Below are positions 24,242-33,441 of a stretch of DNA of 64,000 nt, piece after piece. Made by a program: the position numbers and the translations under genes. The DNA comes from Guptibacillus hwajinpoensis (lineage in GTDB: Bacteria > Bacillota > Bacilli > Bacillales > Guptibacillaceae): the NCBI RefSeq assembly GCF_005144865.1, contig NZ_SWFM01000002.1:186001-250000 (forward strand), given 5' to 3'. The notes beneath the pieces were generated by a model. It did no database searches, was not told the DNA's origin, and saw only the letters and a program-made list of their open reading frames with translations. The first letter of the stretch is position 1; each line of letters opens with the position of its first letter.

Positions 24242-25740
24242 TGAATGATTCTTTTCTATTGACGATCCTCATTCTCTCCCCGCTATTAGGGATTGTGCTA
24301 CTTAGTATAATGCCAGGTGATCATCGGTTTATTAATTATATGGGCGTGCTGGGCACGGTTCTGCCACTTGGACTTACATTGATTGTGTTTTCCCTGTTTG
24401 ATCGGAGTCTATCAGGTGTGCAGTTTAAGGAGTATCACCAATGGTTTGAGCTCATGACATCCATTAGTCCAAACGAACCTTACACAGTTGCATATGATCT
24501 CGGGGTAACGGGACTTTCTGTTTTGTTTCTCATGCTAGCTTCACTCATTACCTTTCTTGCATCCCTTACAGCGCTTCGGATAAAGGAAAGCGCGAAAGGA
24601 TTTTACATTCTGTTCTTACTTCTTGAGGTTGGAATACTCGGTGTGTTTGCTAGTGAAAACTTGTTTCTCTTTTTCTTGTTTTTTGAAATAACGCTTGTAT
24701 CGATGTTTCTACTCGTTGGGAAGTGGGGAGGATTTAATCGAGAAAAAGCCGCTTTCTCTTTCCTAATCTACAATGGAATTGGATCCATTCTTCTTCTCAT
24801 TGTGATTATTGTTCTCTTCGTTGAAATGAGAACGACCAATATCACTGAATTAACAATGCTATTAAAAGATACGGATTCACTCGAATTTTTATCCGGAAGC
24901 ACAAGAACGTGGCTATTTGTTCTATTGCTTATTGCTTTTGGTATTAAGCTTCCAATTGTTCCTTTTCACACTTGGATGGTGCGTGTCCATGTGGAAGCAC
25001 CCATTGCAGTTGTCATGATTCACGCGGGCGTCTTATTAAAAATAGGTGCTTATGGTTTAATTCGATTCGGAGTAGGGTTCTTCCCAGAGCAGTTAAAGGA
25101 AATGGCTGTTGCTCTAGCGATACTAGGCGTTATAAATCTCCTTTATGGGGCGTTCATTGCGCTAGTTCAAACTGAGCTTAGATCCGTGCTTGCCTATTCC
25201 TCGATTTCACATATGGGCATTGTATTACTTGGTGTTGCATCCTTTAATACGGCTGGGCTACAGGGAGCGGTTTTCCAGACGATATCACACGGCTTAATTG
25301 CGGCGCTTCTCTTCTTACTTGTCGGTGTGCTTATTAATCGCTTTCAGACAACCAAGCTTGAAGAGCTTGGCGGGGTAGCAAGTCAGACTCCATTATTTGC
25401 AGGTTTTCTTCTCGCTGCAGGTCTAGCTTCACTTGGACTTCCCGGAATGAGCGGTTTTATTAGTGAATTTCTAGCCTTTCTAGGATTGTTTGAAGCAATG
25501 CCTGTTATTGGTGCTGTCGGGGTTCTGGGACTTATTTTAACGGCAGTCTATATGCTTCGAGCAGTTCTTGCCGTCACGTTTGGTGAGAGACGAACACTCT
25601 TCGACAATAATAGAGACTTAACGGCTGTTGAACTTGTCCCATCGGCCATTTTACTTAGTATCATCATTTGGATTGGTGTATATCCTCAAGTGCTATCCAA
25701 TACACTTCAACTCGCGCGCACACTTGGGATAGGAGGTTAA
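24241..25740 (+). CDS. nuoM: NADH-quinone oxidoreductase subunit M
   Basis: 499 residues, antiporter-like. FFEITLVSMFLLVG carries the key glutamate, and PFHTWMVRVHVEAPIAVVMI is the typical loop-helix after the first channel lysine. One of three proton-pumping modules with NuoL and NuoN. Confidence 0.96.
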   Translation: MNDSFLLTILILSPLLGIVLLSIMPGDHRFINYMGVLGTVLPLGLTLIVFSLFDRSLSGVQFKEYHQWFELMTSISPNEPYTVAYDLGVTGLSVLFLMLASLITFLASLTALRIKESAKGFYILFLLLEVGILGVFASENLFLFFLFFEITLVSMFLLVGKWGGFNREKAAFSFLIYNGIGSILLLIVIIVLFVEMRTTNITELTMLLKDTDSLEFLSGSTRTWLFVLLLIAFGIKLPIVPFHTWMVRVHVEAPIAVVMIHAGVLLKIGAYGLIRFGVGFFPEQLKEMAVALAILGVINLLYGAFIALVQTELRSVLAYSSISHMGIVLLGVASFNTAGLQGAVFQTISHGLIAALLFLLVGVLINRFQTTKLEELGGVASQTPLFAGFLLAAGLASLGLPGMSGFISEFLAFLGLFEAMPVIGAVGVLGLILTAVYMLRAVLAVTFGERRTLFDNNRDLTAVELVPSAILLSIIIWIGVYPQVLSNTLQLARTLGIGG

Positions 25741-25744
25741 CGGT

Positions 25745-27265
25745 ATGGATATGGATACGTTGCTACAATATCAATGGAACAGCATGATGCCAGAGTTCAC
25801 AATACTCCTAACAGCTGTCGCGCTTTCTCTCATTGATCTTTTCATGAATAAGAAGAAAGATCGTTCGCTTCTCATATGGCTAGCTCTTGCTGGAATCGCG
25901 GCAGCTATTGTTTTTCTTTTCCTTCAGTTTGATGATGGGGTCGTTTCCATCTTAAATGAGACCTATCGCCTGGACTCGTTTGCAAAAGCATTTAAATTTC
26001 TTATGCTAATCGGAACTGGGTTTGTGCTTCTTCTAGGTGTCCCTGACGAGTCTACAAGCGTAAGGGGAGAATATATTTATCTCATTCTAACCGCGTTACT
26101 AGGTGGAATGATGATGGCCTCAAGTGCCGATTTAATTACGCTTTTTGTAGGGCTAGAGCTATTAAGTCTTTCATCATATGTACTAGTGGGAATTAGGAAA
26201 AACAACACTTTAGCGAATGAAGCCGCCTTTAAATATGTTGTAAATGGTGGGATTGCTACTGCCATAACTTTGTTTGGAATGAGCTATCTTTACGGACTAA
26301 CAGGAGAGACGAACATTTATGAAATTCAAGGACTAATGGGAAGTGACGTTGTAACAGACAACCGCTTTCTAGCGGTATTCGCCTTTCTTATGATTGTCGT
26401 TGGCCTTTCCTTCAAAATAACCGCCGCACCTTTTCATATGTGGGCACCTGATGTGTATCAAGGGGCTGAAACGCCTGTTACCGCATTTTTAAGTGTTGTT
26501 TCAAAAATTGCCGGGTTTGCAATCATGCTACGACTTCTAATGGTTCCGTTTGTTTTTGCACCTGGAACTAGGGAGGTCATTACACCTGATGGAGTTAATT
26601 ATGAAACACTACTTGTTTCAGTTCGGCCTTATCTCGTTCTCATTGCGGTTCTAACGATTCTTATTGGGAATGTGATTGCACTAAGGCAGCTGAATGCGAA
26701 AAGACTTTTCGCATACTCAAGCATCGCACATGCAGGTTACCTTCTTGTTCCGTTAGCGGCATTATCTGAGCTCGTATTCGATGCTGTCTGGTTTTATCTT
26801 ACTGCCTATTTATTAATGAACATTGGAGCGTTTGCGGTTATTCACGTCATGTCAGCTGAAGAAGAAGTGACTGTCGCTTCATTTGCTGGTCTTTTCAAAC
26901 GCTCGCCCTATCTCACAATTGCGATGAGTATTTATCTCCTTTCGCTTGCTGGTATACCACTCACAGCAGGATTTATAGGGAAATTTGAAATCTTTATGAG
27001 TGCGTTAGGCACAGAACCGAAGCGGTACCTATTAGTCACTGCTATGTTAATGGGAACAGTGCTCTCGTACGTTTATTATTTTGGATTCTTTGTGCAAATG
27101 TATTTCAGACCATCCAAACACCAAACACCTGTCACAATCTCGAATGGTGTAACAGCAGTACTTGCCATTACAGTAGCCGGAACCGTTTTACTTGGTATTT
27201 TCCCTTCAGTAGCATTAACCTTTATCCATGATCATTTTCAGTTTCTAGAGATATTTAATCAATAG
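25745..27265 (+). CDS. nuoN: NADH-quinone oxidoreductase subunit N
   Basis: 506 residues, antiporter-like, with LFVGLELLSLSSYVLVG and HMWAPDVYQGAETPVTAFLS motifs. Last gene of the nuo operon, followed immediately by a strong terminator. No nuoE, nuoF or nuoG is present on either side. Confidence 0.96.
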   Translation: MDMDTLLQYQWNSMMPEFTILLTAVALSLIDLFMNKKKDRSLLIWLALAGIAAAIVFLFLQFDDGVVSILNETYRLDSFAKAFKFLMLIGTGFVLLLGVPDESTSVRGEYIYLILTALLGGMMMASSADLITLFVGLELLSLSSYVLVGIRKNNTLANEAAFKYVVNGGIATAITLFGMSYLYGLTGETNIYEIQGLMGSDVVTDNRFLAVFAFLMIVVGLSFKITAAPFHMWAPDVYQGAETPVTAFLSVVSKIAGFAIMLRLLMVPFVFAPGTREVITPDGVNYETLLVSVRPYLVLIAVLTILIGNVIALRQLNAKRLFAYSSIAHAGYLLVPLAALSELVFDAVWFYLTAYLLMNIGAFAVIHVMSAEEEVTVASFAGLFKRSPYLTIAMSIYLLSLAGIPLTAGFIGKFEIFMSALGTEPKRYLLVTAMLMGTVLSYVYYFGFFVQMYFRPSKHQTPVTISNGVTAVLAITVAGTVLLGIFPSVALTFIHDHFQFLEIFNQ

Positions 27266-27289
27266 AACAGCAGGAATCCTGCTGTTTTT
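27266..27289 (+). terminator. Rho-independent terminator of the nuo operon
   Basis: AACAGCAGGAATCCTGCTGTTTTT: AACAGCAGGA/TCCTGCTGTT perfect stem, tiny loop, T-run, directly after the nuoN stop. Confidence 0.93.
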
Positions 27290-27353
27290 CGTTTGTCTCT
27301 ATACTTAAAAGTTGTTTTTTGAAAAGTTTTTGTATAAAAAGCCACACTTCAAA

Positions 27354-27482
27354 GTTGATTGGAGCGGAAGGATGCTCGACTCCTGTGGGACTAGCGGGAT
27401 AGGTGAGACCCCACAGGAGCGTAGCGAAGAGGAGGCTCACCGCCCGCCCCGCGGAAAGCGAGCACCTGGAGCGCAAATCAAC
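27354..27482 (-). repeat. ~130-bp palindromic intergenic repeat, copy 4 (full)
   Basis: Starts GTTGATTGGAGCGGAAG and ends GGAGCGCAAATCAACC, reverse orientation to copy 1. Flanked by the same CTACTCTTAT-like and TTTTGTATAAA-like sequences as other copies. The rest of the 27290-27667 gap is AT-rich and holds the promoter of ywzB. Confidence 0.9.
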
Positions 27483-27667
27483 CAATACTCTTATCGGTAA
27501 AAAGTTTTTTATCCATATTATGTCTGAAATAACTTATATTACACATAAAAAAGTTATATATAGGGGTAAAGTCGGGTATCTATCGTAACGAAATTCTTTT
27601 ATAATGAGCTATTAGATGGAAAAATGGTATGTTTGTCGAATGGTGCACTTGCAGATGGGAGGTAGAT

Positions 27668-27904
27668 ATGATGACAGAAGCATTGGCGCAGCAATCGATC
27701 TTTTCGATTGTCATAAACCTGGTTTTCTTATTGATTACTTGGTGGGCGTTGCAAACATTTCGGTTCGATCTTTTCTTTAAAAAACCGGATAGTCCACAGG
27801 CAAAAGTCCTTATGATCCTACTGACCCTTAGCATCGGTTCCCTCGCAAGCAACTTCTTCCTTGATTACTACAACTGGTCCATCCGTTTGCAGTATTTTTT
27901 CTAG
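27668..27904 (+). CDS. ywzB: DUF1146 small membrane protein YwzB
   Basis: 78 residues from the first of two ATGs at 27668, with GGGAGGT upstream. Two hydrophobic segments (~8-32 and ~45-62) and a WWALQTFRFDLFFKKPDSPQ linker typical of YwzB. Function unknown; conserved upstream of ywmB-murA in Bacillus. The 151 nt to ywmB hold nothing I can name. Confidence 0.85.
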   Translation: MMTEALAQQSIFSIVINLVFLLITWWALQTFRFDLFFKKPDSPQAKVLMILLTLSIGSLASNFFLDYYNWSIRLQYFF

Positions 27905-28055
27905 ACGCTGTTTCGTTAATTGAAGACACTGTTCCATATACACTACAGAAGCTTCGTACGGAATTTGTCAGTATCTGACTACAACTTCCATGTATGTCCT
28001 TCCTCCCCATGGTCACACTGAAAGATAAGAAGACCTGAACGGGGAGAGGGTTAAG

Positions 28056-28802
28056 ATGAAGCTTCTAATCGGAGTACTATCTATCTTGCTTCTGGGAAGT
28101 TTTTCAAATGGTACATCGGTCTCATTTGAAGATGAAACGGAAGTAAAAGTTGCCGAAATGGCGAATGTATTATTGACCCACGATTACGCAATTGACAGGT
28201 GGTCACTTTACACGAGAGAAAAAGTGAGTTTCATACCACAGCCTTTAGGGAACACAGGTATTATGTCAGAACTTAACAAGAGAGCGCCCGGCTTCAATTG
28301 GGGTGCGCTTGAAAAGCATGATGGAAATGTCAAAGTAAGTGGGACAAGAATGGATCCAGAAACGGAAACAACTGAAACACTAACACTCGTTTCTTATCCA
28401 GAAAACAATCGCATGAGCTCTTATCTTATTTATCACATGGAAAAGTTTGGTTTTTCTCAGGAGGAATGGCGAACAACGTACGAACGATTTAAGTCACAAA
28501 AGACACAATTAGTCACTGAAGAAGCCCCTGTCTTCACTTGTTTTCAGGGGGTAAAAAATGCTACAATGAACATTGTTTTGTACAAAGAAGCAGACGAGCT
28601 ATTAGGAGCTTTCTCCGCTTCAAAAGTCGAAGAAGTCAATGAAGAGACGTTTGTATCTCTTTCCGCATACCATAAAGAGTGGAAAGAAGATCTTGTAACA
28701 AACAACAAGAGAATGAACTTACAAATAGCACTACGCAATACAGGATTAGGCAGCGGAATAACCGCTACAATTGGCACACCAATAATTACGACTGAATATT
28801 AA
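28056..28802 (+). CDS. ywmB: YwmB family secreted protein
   Basis: 248 residues. Signal peptide at 1-20 (MKLLIGVLSILLLGSFSNG). The body matches YwmB (DUF1779, TATA-box-binding-like fold) and lies in its conserved place before murA. It is exported, so a DNA-binding role is improbable despite the fold name. Function unknown. RBS GGGGAGAGG before ATG. Confidence 0.8.
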   Translation: MKLLIGVLSILLLGSFSNGTSVSFEDETEVKVAEMANVLLTHDYAIDRWSLYTREKVSFIPQPLGNTGIMSELNKRAPGFNWGALEKHDGNVKVSGTRMDPETETTETLTLVSYPENNRMSSYLIYHMEKFGFSQEEWRTTYERFKSQKTQLVTEEAPVFTCFQGVKNATMNIVLYKEADELLGAFSASKVEEVNEETFVSLSAYHKEWKEDLVTNNKRMNLQIALRNTGLGSGITATIGTPIITTEY

Positions 28803-28831
28803 TATACAAATAGGACGCGGAGGGGAATACG

Positions 28832-30157
28832 TTGGAAAAAATCATCGTCCGAGGTGGCAGGAAATTGGCTGGCTCTGTTAAGGTAGAAGGAGCAAAGAAT
28901 GCAGTCTTGCCCGTCATCACAGCATCTATCTTAGCAGGTGAAGGCACTAGCACGTTAAAAGATGTGCCTGCCCTATCAGATGTACACACGATTAGCGAAG
29001 TATTGAGCTATCTGAACGTAGACACGAAAATAGATGGTAATACAATCAAAGTAGATGCAACTAAGCCATTGGAAACAGAGGCACCATTTGAAGCAGTCCG
29101 CAAAATGAGGGCTTCGTTCCTTGTAATGGGACCACTTTTGGCCCGTGTGGGTCATGCTCGTATTGCACTTCCTGGAGGTTGTGCGATTGGTTCAAGACCA
29201 ATCGATCAGCACCTTAAAGGATTCGAAGCAATGGGTGCAGACGTAACAATTGGGAACGGATTTATTGAAGCTTCTATTAAAGGAAGACTTCAAGGTGCAA
29301 AGATTTATCTTGATTTCCCAAGTGTAGGAGCAACAGAAAATATTATGATGGCTGCTGTCCTTGCAGAAGGTACAACAGTAATGGAAAACGTCGCTCAGGA
29401 ACCTGAGATCGTTTGCCTTGCTAACTACTTGAATGCAATGGGTGCAAAAGTGCGTGGCGCTGGAACAGGTACAATTCGTATCGAAGGCGTAGAGAAGCTC
29501 GTTGGAGCTGAGCATGCTGTCATTCCAGACCGAATTGAAGCAGGTACATTTATGGTAGCTGCAGCAATTACAGGTGGAAATGTCCTTATTGAGAACGCAG
29601 TTTCTGAACACCTTCGCCCACTTATTGCGAAGATGGAAGAAATGGGCGTTGAGATTACAGAAGAAGGTCAAGGCCTTCGTATTGTAGGACCAGAAACGCT
29701 TAAGCCAGTTGATTTGAAAACAATGCCACACCCTGGGTTCCCGACAGATATGCAATCTCAAATGATGGCGCTGTTGCTTCAAGCGAAAGGTACAAGTGTA
29801 ATTACAGAAACTGTATTTGAAAATCGCTTCATGCACGTGGAAGAATTCCGCCGCATGAACGGTAATATTAAGATTGAAGGCCGCGCAGCAATCATTGAAG
29901 GACCTTCCACACTACAAGGTGCAGAAGTTTCCGCAACAGATCTACGCGCAGGAGCTGCCCTTATCCTTGCTGGACTTGTCGCAGACGGCTATACTCGTGT
30001 CGATGAGCTGAAGCACCTTGATCGTGGTTATGTGAACTTCTCAGAGAAGCTTGCTAGCCTTGGTGCAGATGTTGAACGTGTTACAATCGATGAGAACCAA
30101 AAGCCAGCTACAGAAACTTCTGAGCAAGCAGTTAACATGAAGCCTAAATTTGCATAA
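28832..30157 (+). CDS. murA: UDP-N-acetylglucosamine 1-carboxyvinyltransferase
   Basis: 441 residues. Cys117 in [13 protein letters not shown] is the PEP-reactive, fosfomycin-target cysteine. Inside-out alpha/beta barrel repeats end with [23 protein letters not shown], followed by an extra ~25-residue polar tail (from [11 protein letters not shown]). First committed step of peptidoglycan synthesis. Position before spoIID identifies it as murAA. TTG start at 28832 with GGAGGGG upstream. Confidence 0.96.
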   Translation: MEKIIVRGGRKLAGSVKVEGAKNAVLPVITASILAGEGTSTLKDVPALSDVHTISEVLSYLNVDTKIDGNTIKVDATKPLETEAPFEAVRKMRASFLVMGPLLARVGHARIALPGGCAIGSRPIDQHLKGFEAMGADVTIGNGFIEASIKGRLQGAKIYLDFPSVGATENIMMAAVLAEGTTVMENVAQEPEIVCLANYLNAMGAKVRGAGTGTIRIEGVEKLVGAEHAVIPDRIEAGTFMVAAAITGGNVLIENAVSEHLRPLIAKMEEMGVEITEEGQGLRIVGPETLKPVDLKTMPHPGFPTDMQSQMMALLLQAKGTSVITETVFENRFMHVEEFRRMNGNIKIEGRAAIIEGPSTLQGAEVSATDLRAGAALILAGLVADGYTRVDELKHLDRGYVNFSEKLASLGADVERVTIDENQKPATETSEQAVNMKPKFA

Positions 30158-30166
30158 TATATGAGG

Positions 30167-30198
30167 AAAAAACCGTAGCGTTTGCTACGGTTTTTTTG
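30167..30198 (+). terminator. Rho-independent terminator of murA
   Basis: AAAAACCGTAGCG / TGCTACGGTTTTTTT stem-loop with T-run, 10 nt after the stop. Confidence 0.92.
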
Positions 30199-30341
30199 TG
30201 TGCAAAATGACGTCATTGACTGATTAAGATGACATTAGCTATTTTTGGTAACAACTCAGTTTGCTAGCGCTGTTTCTGTTCTAAATGGTTGTCCAACTCC
30301 ATACGATGGTAGGGGTAAACAAACTAGAAGGAGGCATGCGA

Positions 30342-31340
30342 ATGAAACCGATTCTTGTATCACTTGTTCTATTTGCGGCGATACTAATCCTTCTTCCATC
30401 ACTTCTCGTTTTACCCTACGGTACAACCTACACAGAGCCGGCACCTGCTAGCGTAGCGAATAAGGAGAAAGAGAAGAAAGAGGAAGCCGTGTCGGTGGCT
30501 GTTTATCGTTCAGAGAAATCGGAAACGATGGATATTCCGATCGAAGACTATGTAACAGGAGTCGTAGCCGCTGAAATGCCTTCAGAATTCAATATTGAGG
30601 CATTGAAGGCACAAGCGCTAACAGCACGGACGTTTGTCGTTGCAAAACTGACAAATCCACCTGGAAACCTTCCTTCTGAAGCTGTTGTAACAGATACGAT
30701 TCAGGACCAGGTGTACAAAGATAAAGATCAGCTCCAAAAGACGTGGGGAAAGAATTTCGAAAAGAAATACGCAAAGATTGAAGAAGCCGTTAATTCTACG
30801 GCGGGGCAAATCTTAACGTATGATGGTAATCCGATTTATGCTTCGTTTTTCTCAACAAGCAACGGGTATACGGAAAACTCCGAAGATTACTGGGAAAACG
30901 CAGCACCTTATTTAAGGAGTGTGGAAAGTCCATGGGATGTAGACTCTCCGAAATATGAGGATAAGATTTCGTTCACAGTTGGTGAGTTTGAACAGAAGTT
31001 AGGTGTGACGCTCCCAAGTGACGGTTCTATTGGAACGATTAAGAACTTAACTGAAGGTAAGCGAGTCGCAGAAGCCTCGGTTAACGGCAAAACGTTCTCA
31101 GGCAGAGAAATAAGAGACTTGTTAGAACTACGCTCATCAGACTTTACCTGGCAACGAAGTGGCGACAGCATAACCGTAACAACGAAAGGATACGGGCACG
31201 GTGTAGGAATGAGTCAGTATGGTGCAAATGGAATGGCAGAAGAAGGGAAGCCGTATTCAGACATTGTGAAATATTACTATAAGGACGTCGCAATTAGCGA
31301 GATGGAACGGTATGTTAGCAATTTAACTGCACAAAAATAA
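30342..31340 (+). CDS. spoIID: Stage II sporulation protein D, lytic transglycosylase
   Basis: 332 residues. N-terminal membrane anchor (~6-27), then the SpoIID domain: [20 protein letters not shown] holds the catalytic Glu, followed by [16 protein letters not shown] and the end motif [17 protein letters not shown]. Cuts glycan strands during engulfment with SpoIIP and SpoIIM. ATG 30342 was chosen since AAGGAGG lies 7 nt upstream. CATACGAT at 30300-30307 resembles a sigma-E -10 box, as expected for a mother-cell gene, but I see no convincing -35. Confidence 0.95.
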   Translation: MKPILVSLVLFAAILILLPSLLVLPYGTTYTEPAPASVANKEKEKKEEAVSVAVYRSEKSETMDIPIEDYVTGVVAAEMPSEFNIEALKAQALTARTFVVAKLTNPPGNLPSEAVVTDTIQDQVYKDKDQLQKTWGKNFEKKYAKIEEAVNSTAGQILTYDGNPIYASFFSTSNGYTENSEDYWENAAPYLRSVESPWDVDSPKYEDKISFTVGEFEQKLGVTLPSDGSIGTIKNLTEGKRVAEASVNGKTFSGREIRDLLELRSSDFTWQRSGDSITVTTKGYGHGVGMSQYGANGMAEEGKPYSDIVKYYYKDVAISEMERYVSNLTAQK

Positions 31341-31343
31341 AGC

Positions 31344-31371
31344 AAAAGGCCGCGATTGCGCGGCCTTTTGT
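31344..31371 (+). terminator. Rho-independent terminator of spoIID
   Basis: AAAAGGCCGCG / CGCGGCCTTTT perfect stem with a short loop and T-rich tail. Confidence 0.93.
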
Positions 31372-31427
31372 TTGTGTTTTTTATTTAAGGTTGAAAAGGC
31401 TCTTTTCATTTACTTGTAAGGGTGTCT

Positions 31428-31564
31428 GTTAATTTCCGCTCCAGGATGCTCGCTTTCCGCGGGGCGGGCGGTGAGCCTCCTCGGCGCGAAAACCATTGCG
31501 CCTGTGGGGTCTCACCTGTCCCGCTAATCCCGCAGGAGTCGAGCATCCTTCCGCTCCAATTAGC
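31428..31564 (+). repeat. ~130-bp palindromic intergenic repeat, copy 5 (full)
   Basis: GTTAATTTCCGCTCC to CCGCTCCAATTAGC. The variable internal loop is GGCGC-GAAAACCATT-GCGCC, a hairpin not spelled the same way in other copies. Its outermost TTAATT/AATTA ends differ from the usual TTGATT/AATCA yet stay complementary. Confidence 0.9.
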
Positions 31565-31622
31565 GAAGTGTGGTTTTTTATACAAAAACTAGGTCAAAAC
31601 CAACCATCTTTTAGAAAAGACT

Positions 31623-33110
31623 TTAATTAAAGAAAGGAATTTTAAAGCGTTTTTTCTCTTCTTTTAGAAGACTGGACCAATTCGAGATAAAGGCATCTTC
31701 GCGAAATTCCTTATCAACATCAACGTTCTTGAAATCAGCATTCTTCATTTGGATCATCGCTTCGGAAAGCGCCTCAAGATTATTTCTTTCTACGAGTAAA
31801 CCATTCTTGCCGTGGATGATTAAATCGTTTGGGCCGTACTTCGTGTCATAAGCAACTACTGGACAACCGTTGTTTAAGCTCTCCATAATAACCAGGCCGA
31901 ATCCTTCATACTGACTTGTTAGGAAAGAAGCTTTAGCAGTTGCGAAGACACCCTCAGGATCGTCGGTTAATCCCTTAAGGAAGACGTTTTCTTCAAGGTT
32001 ATATTCTTTAATCAACTCTTCTAACTTCTTCTTTGCAGGACCCTCACCGTAGATATCGATCGTAAAGTTTGCTAGCTCATTTCTTGCTAGTTGATACGCT
32101 TCGATAATATGATCTGCCTGCTTCACGTCAGTCAGTCGGCCGATAAAGACAAATTTATTCTCTTTCTTCACATTCTTTTGAGATTCTGGTGGAGCAATGG
32201 AATGCGGAATAATAGAGATTTTCTCATTGTTAAAGATCAGGTGACTAAGATCCTTCTTTTGTTCATGAGTTAACGCTACGATATGGTCAACGTCTTCAAC
32301 ATGATCAATAATGTACTGATACGATGATTTAATATCGTTACGATCATCACTTGATAGATGAGAATTATGCAGAATCGCAATTTTGGTTAAGTTGTTGCCT
32401 TCCATTTCACACATCGGTTTATCAAGAAGGCGAGCGTCATTAATAATAGTTGAATTGTCTTCAATCATTTGTTCGAAACAATAACGGAAGAAATCCTTTT
32501 CCGTCTTGAATTCTAAGATGTCATTATCAGTGAATAGGTGCATGCGGATTAAATTGTTTTCACTTGATCCGTCGAACGTACGATTCACATATGCATTCCC
32601 GTAATCGTCATATAGAATTTCTTCAAGCTTATTTGTTGTACCTTGTTTGTAATTAATTTTACGATGGCAAATTCCGCGGCTATTAAATTCTTTCCTACAA
32701 GCCCGTTTCCGGTTATAAGGATCCATAAAATCAACAAATTTTAGTGAGCCGTCTTCTTTATCATATTTTTTATAAAGAACGTATTCACCATTTTCAAAGA
32801 AACGATAAACAGTGTTCTTCTTAATCTCCCGATGAGTAAGTCCCTCTTCTTCAACAGGCTGATCCACCTTTTTACCAGAATAAGAGCGTCCTGATAGAAA
32901 GTCATAGATATTAATCAGTTGAACAGAGCGTGGAATTTTATCTTGAGCATAGTATTGTTCATAGATATCCCCATAGTAAGGGTTGTAGTTCGTTGTAATG
33001 ATCGTATAATCCATGTTAGCTTGTTCAACTAACTTCTTTGTACGATCCAGCAGGGACTTTGTTCTTCCGCCATATTGTTCAGGAAGTGTCGACGTAATAA
33101 CGTAATTCAT
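31623..33110 (-). CDS. GT4 glycosyltransferase, TagE-like
   Basis: 495 residues. The C-terminal half has the GT-B sugar-nucleotide site: FVFIGRLTDVKQADHIIEAY and EGFGLVIMESLNNGCPVVAYD (E-x7-E motif). The N-terminal half with SLLDRTKKLVEQANMDY and YNPYYGDIYEQYY resembles the poly(glycerol-phosphate) alpha-glucosyltransferase (TagE) group, which decorates wall teichoic acid. Acceptor here is unproven. It sits on the minus strand between spoIID and spoIIQ with no teichoic-acid genes nearby, so it is probably an insertion into the sporulation core. Ribosome binding site AAAGGGGA is a little far (~11 nt). Confidence 0.85.
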   Translation of the reverse strand: MNYVITSTLPEQYGGRTKSLLDRTKKLVEQANMDYTIITTNYNPYYGDIYEQYYAQDKIPRSVQLINIYDFLSGRSYSGKKVDQPVEEEGLTHREIKKNTVYRFFENGEYVLYKKYDKEDGSLKFVDFMDPYNRKRACRKEFNSRGICHRKINYKQGTTNKLEEILYDDYGNAYVNRTFDGSSENNLIRMHLFTDNDILEFKTEKDFFRYCFEQMIEDNSTIINDARLLDKPMCEMEGNNLTKIAILHNSHLSSDDRNDIKSSYQYIIDHVEDVDHIVALTHEQKKDLSHLIFNNEKISIIPHSIAPPESQKNVKKENKFVFIGRLTDVKQADHIIEAYQLARNELANFTIDIYGEGPAKKKLEELIKEYNLEENVFLKGLTDDPEGVFATAKASFLTSQYEGFGLVIMESLNNGCPVVAYDTKYGPNDLIIHGKNGLLVERNNLEALSEAMIQMKNADFKNVDVDKEFREDAFISNWSSLLKEEKKRFKIPFFN

Positions 33111-33139
33111 ATCTAGTTAATCCCCTTTAGTTAGTCATT

Positions 33140-33164
33140 CCGAATTCCTATAGATAGAATTCGG
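33140..33164. other. Inverted repeat in the promoter region between the glycosyltransferase gene and spoIIQ
   Basis: CCGAATTC-CTATAGATA-GAATTCGG: perfect 8-bp arms, 30 nt upstream of the glycosyltransferase start on its strand. Could be an operator or a leader hairpin. The remainder of 33165-33392 is very AT-rich without recognisable genes. Confidence 0.5.
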
Positions 33165-33392
33165 TGATGTAATTGCATCTGAGGATTATATACCCTAATG
33201 CGTAAGTAATCATTCTTGCAAATTTATTACAAATTGTAAACAAGAAACATTTACATAAATTGAATTAGGAAAGAAGTGCTGTTATCACTAGAGAATGACG
33301 TATTTTGATCCGAAAACTTAATAAGGAAAATCATTCAATGTATAAAATAAAACCCTTTGTCGAAAAATAAATAGATATTTTTTTGGTTAAAT

Positions 33393-33422
33393 GTATATAA
33401 ATCTCGCAAACTGACCACAATG
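33393..33422 (+). promoter_or_regulatory. spoIIQ: Possible sigma-F promoter of spoIIQ
   Basis: GTATA (33393-33397), 15-nt spacer, GACCACAATG (33413-33422), one mismatch from the sigma-F consensus GYATA / GGnnAnAnTR. It is close to the ribosome binding site (GAGGTGAT at ~33428), leaving a very short leader. A second, weaker candidate starts GTATA at 33340. Confidence 0.35.
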
Positions 33423-33441
33423 TTGCTGAGGTGATGAACAA

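Noticed and set aside
29192-29836. 214-codon minus-strand frame antisense to murA
   Set aside because: Cys/His/Phe-rich translation typical of an antisense shadow of a real gene; no start signals.
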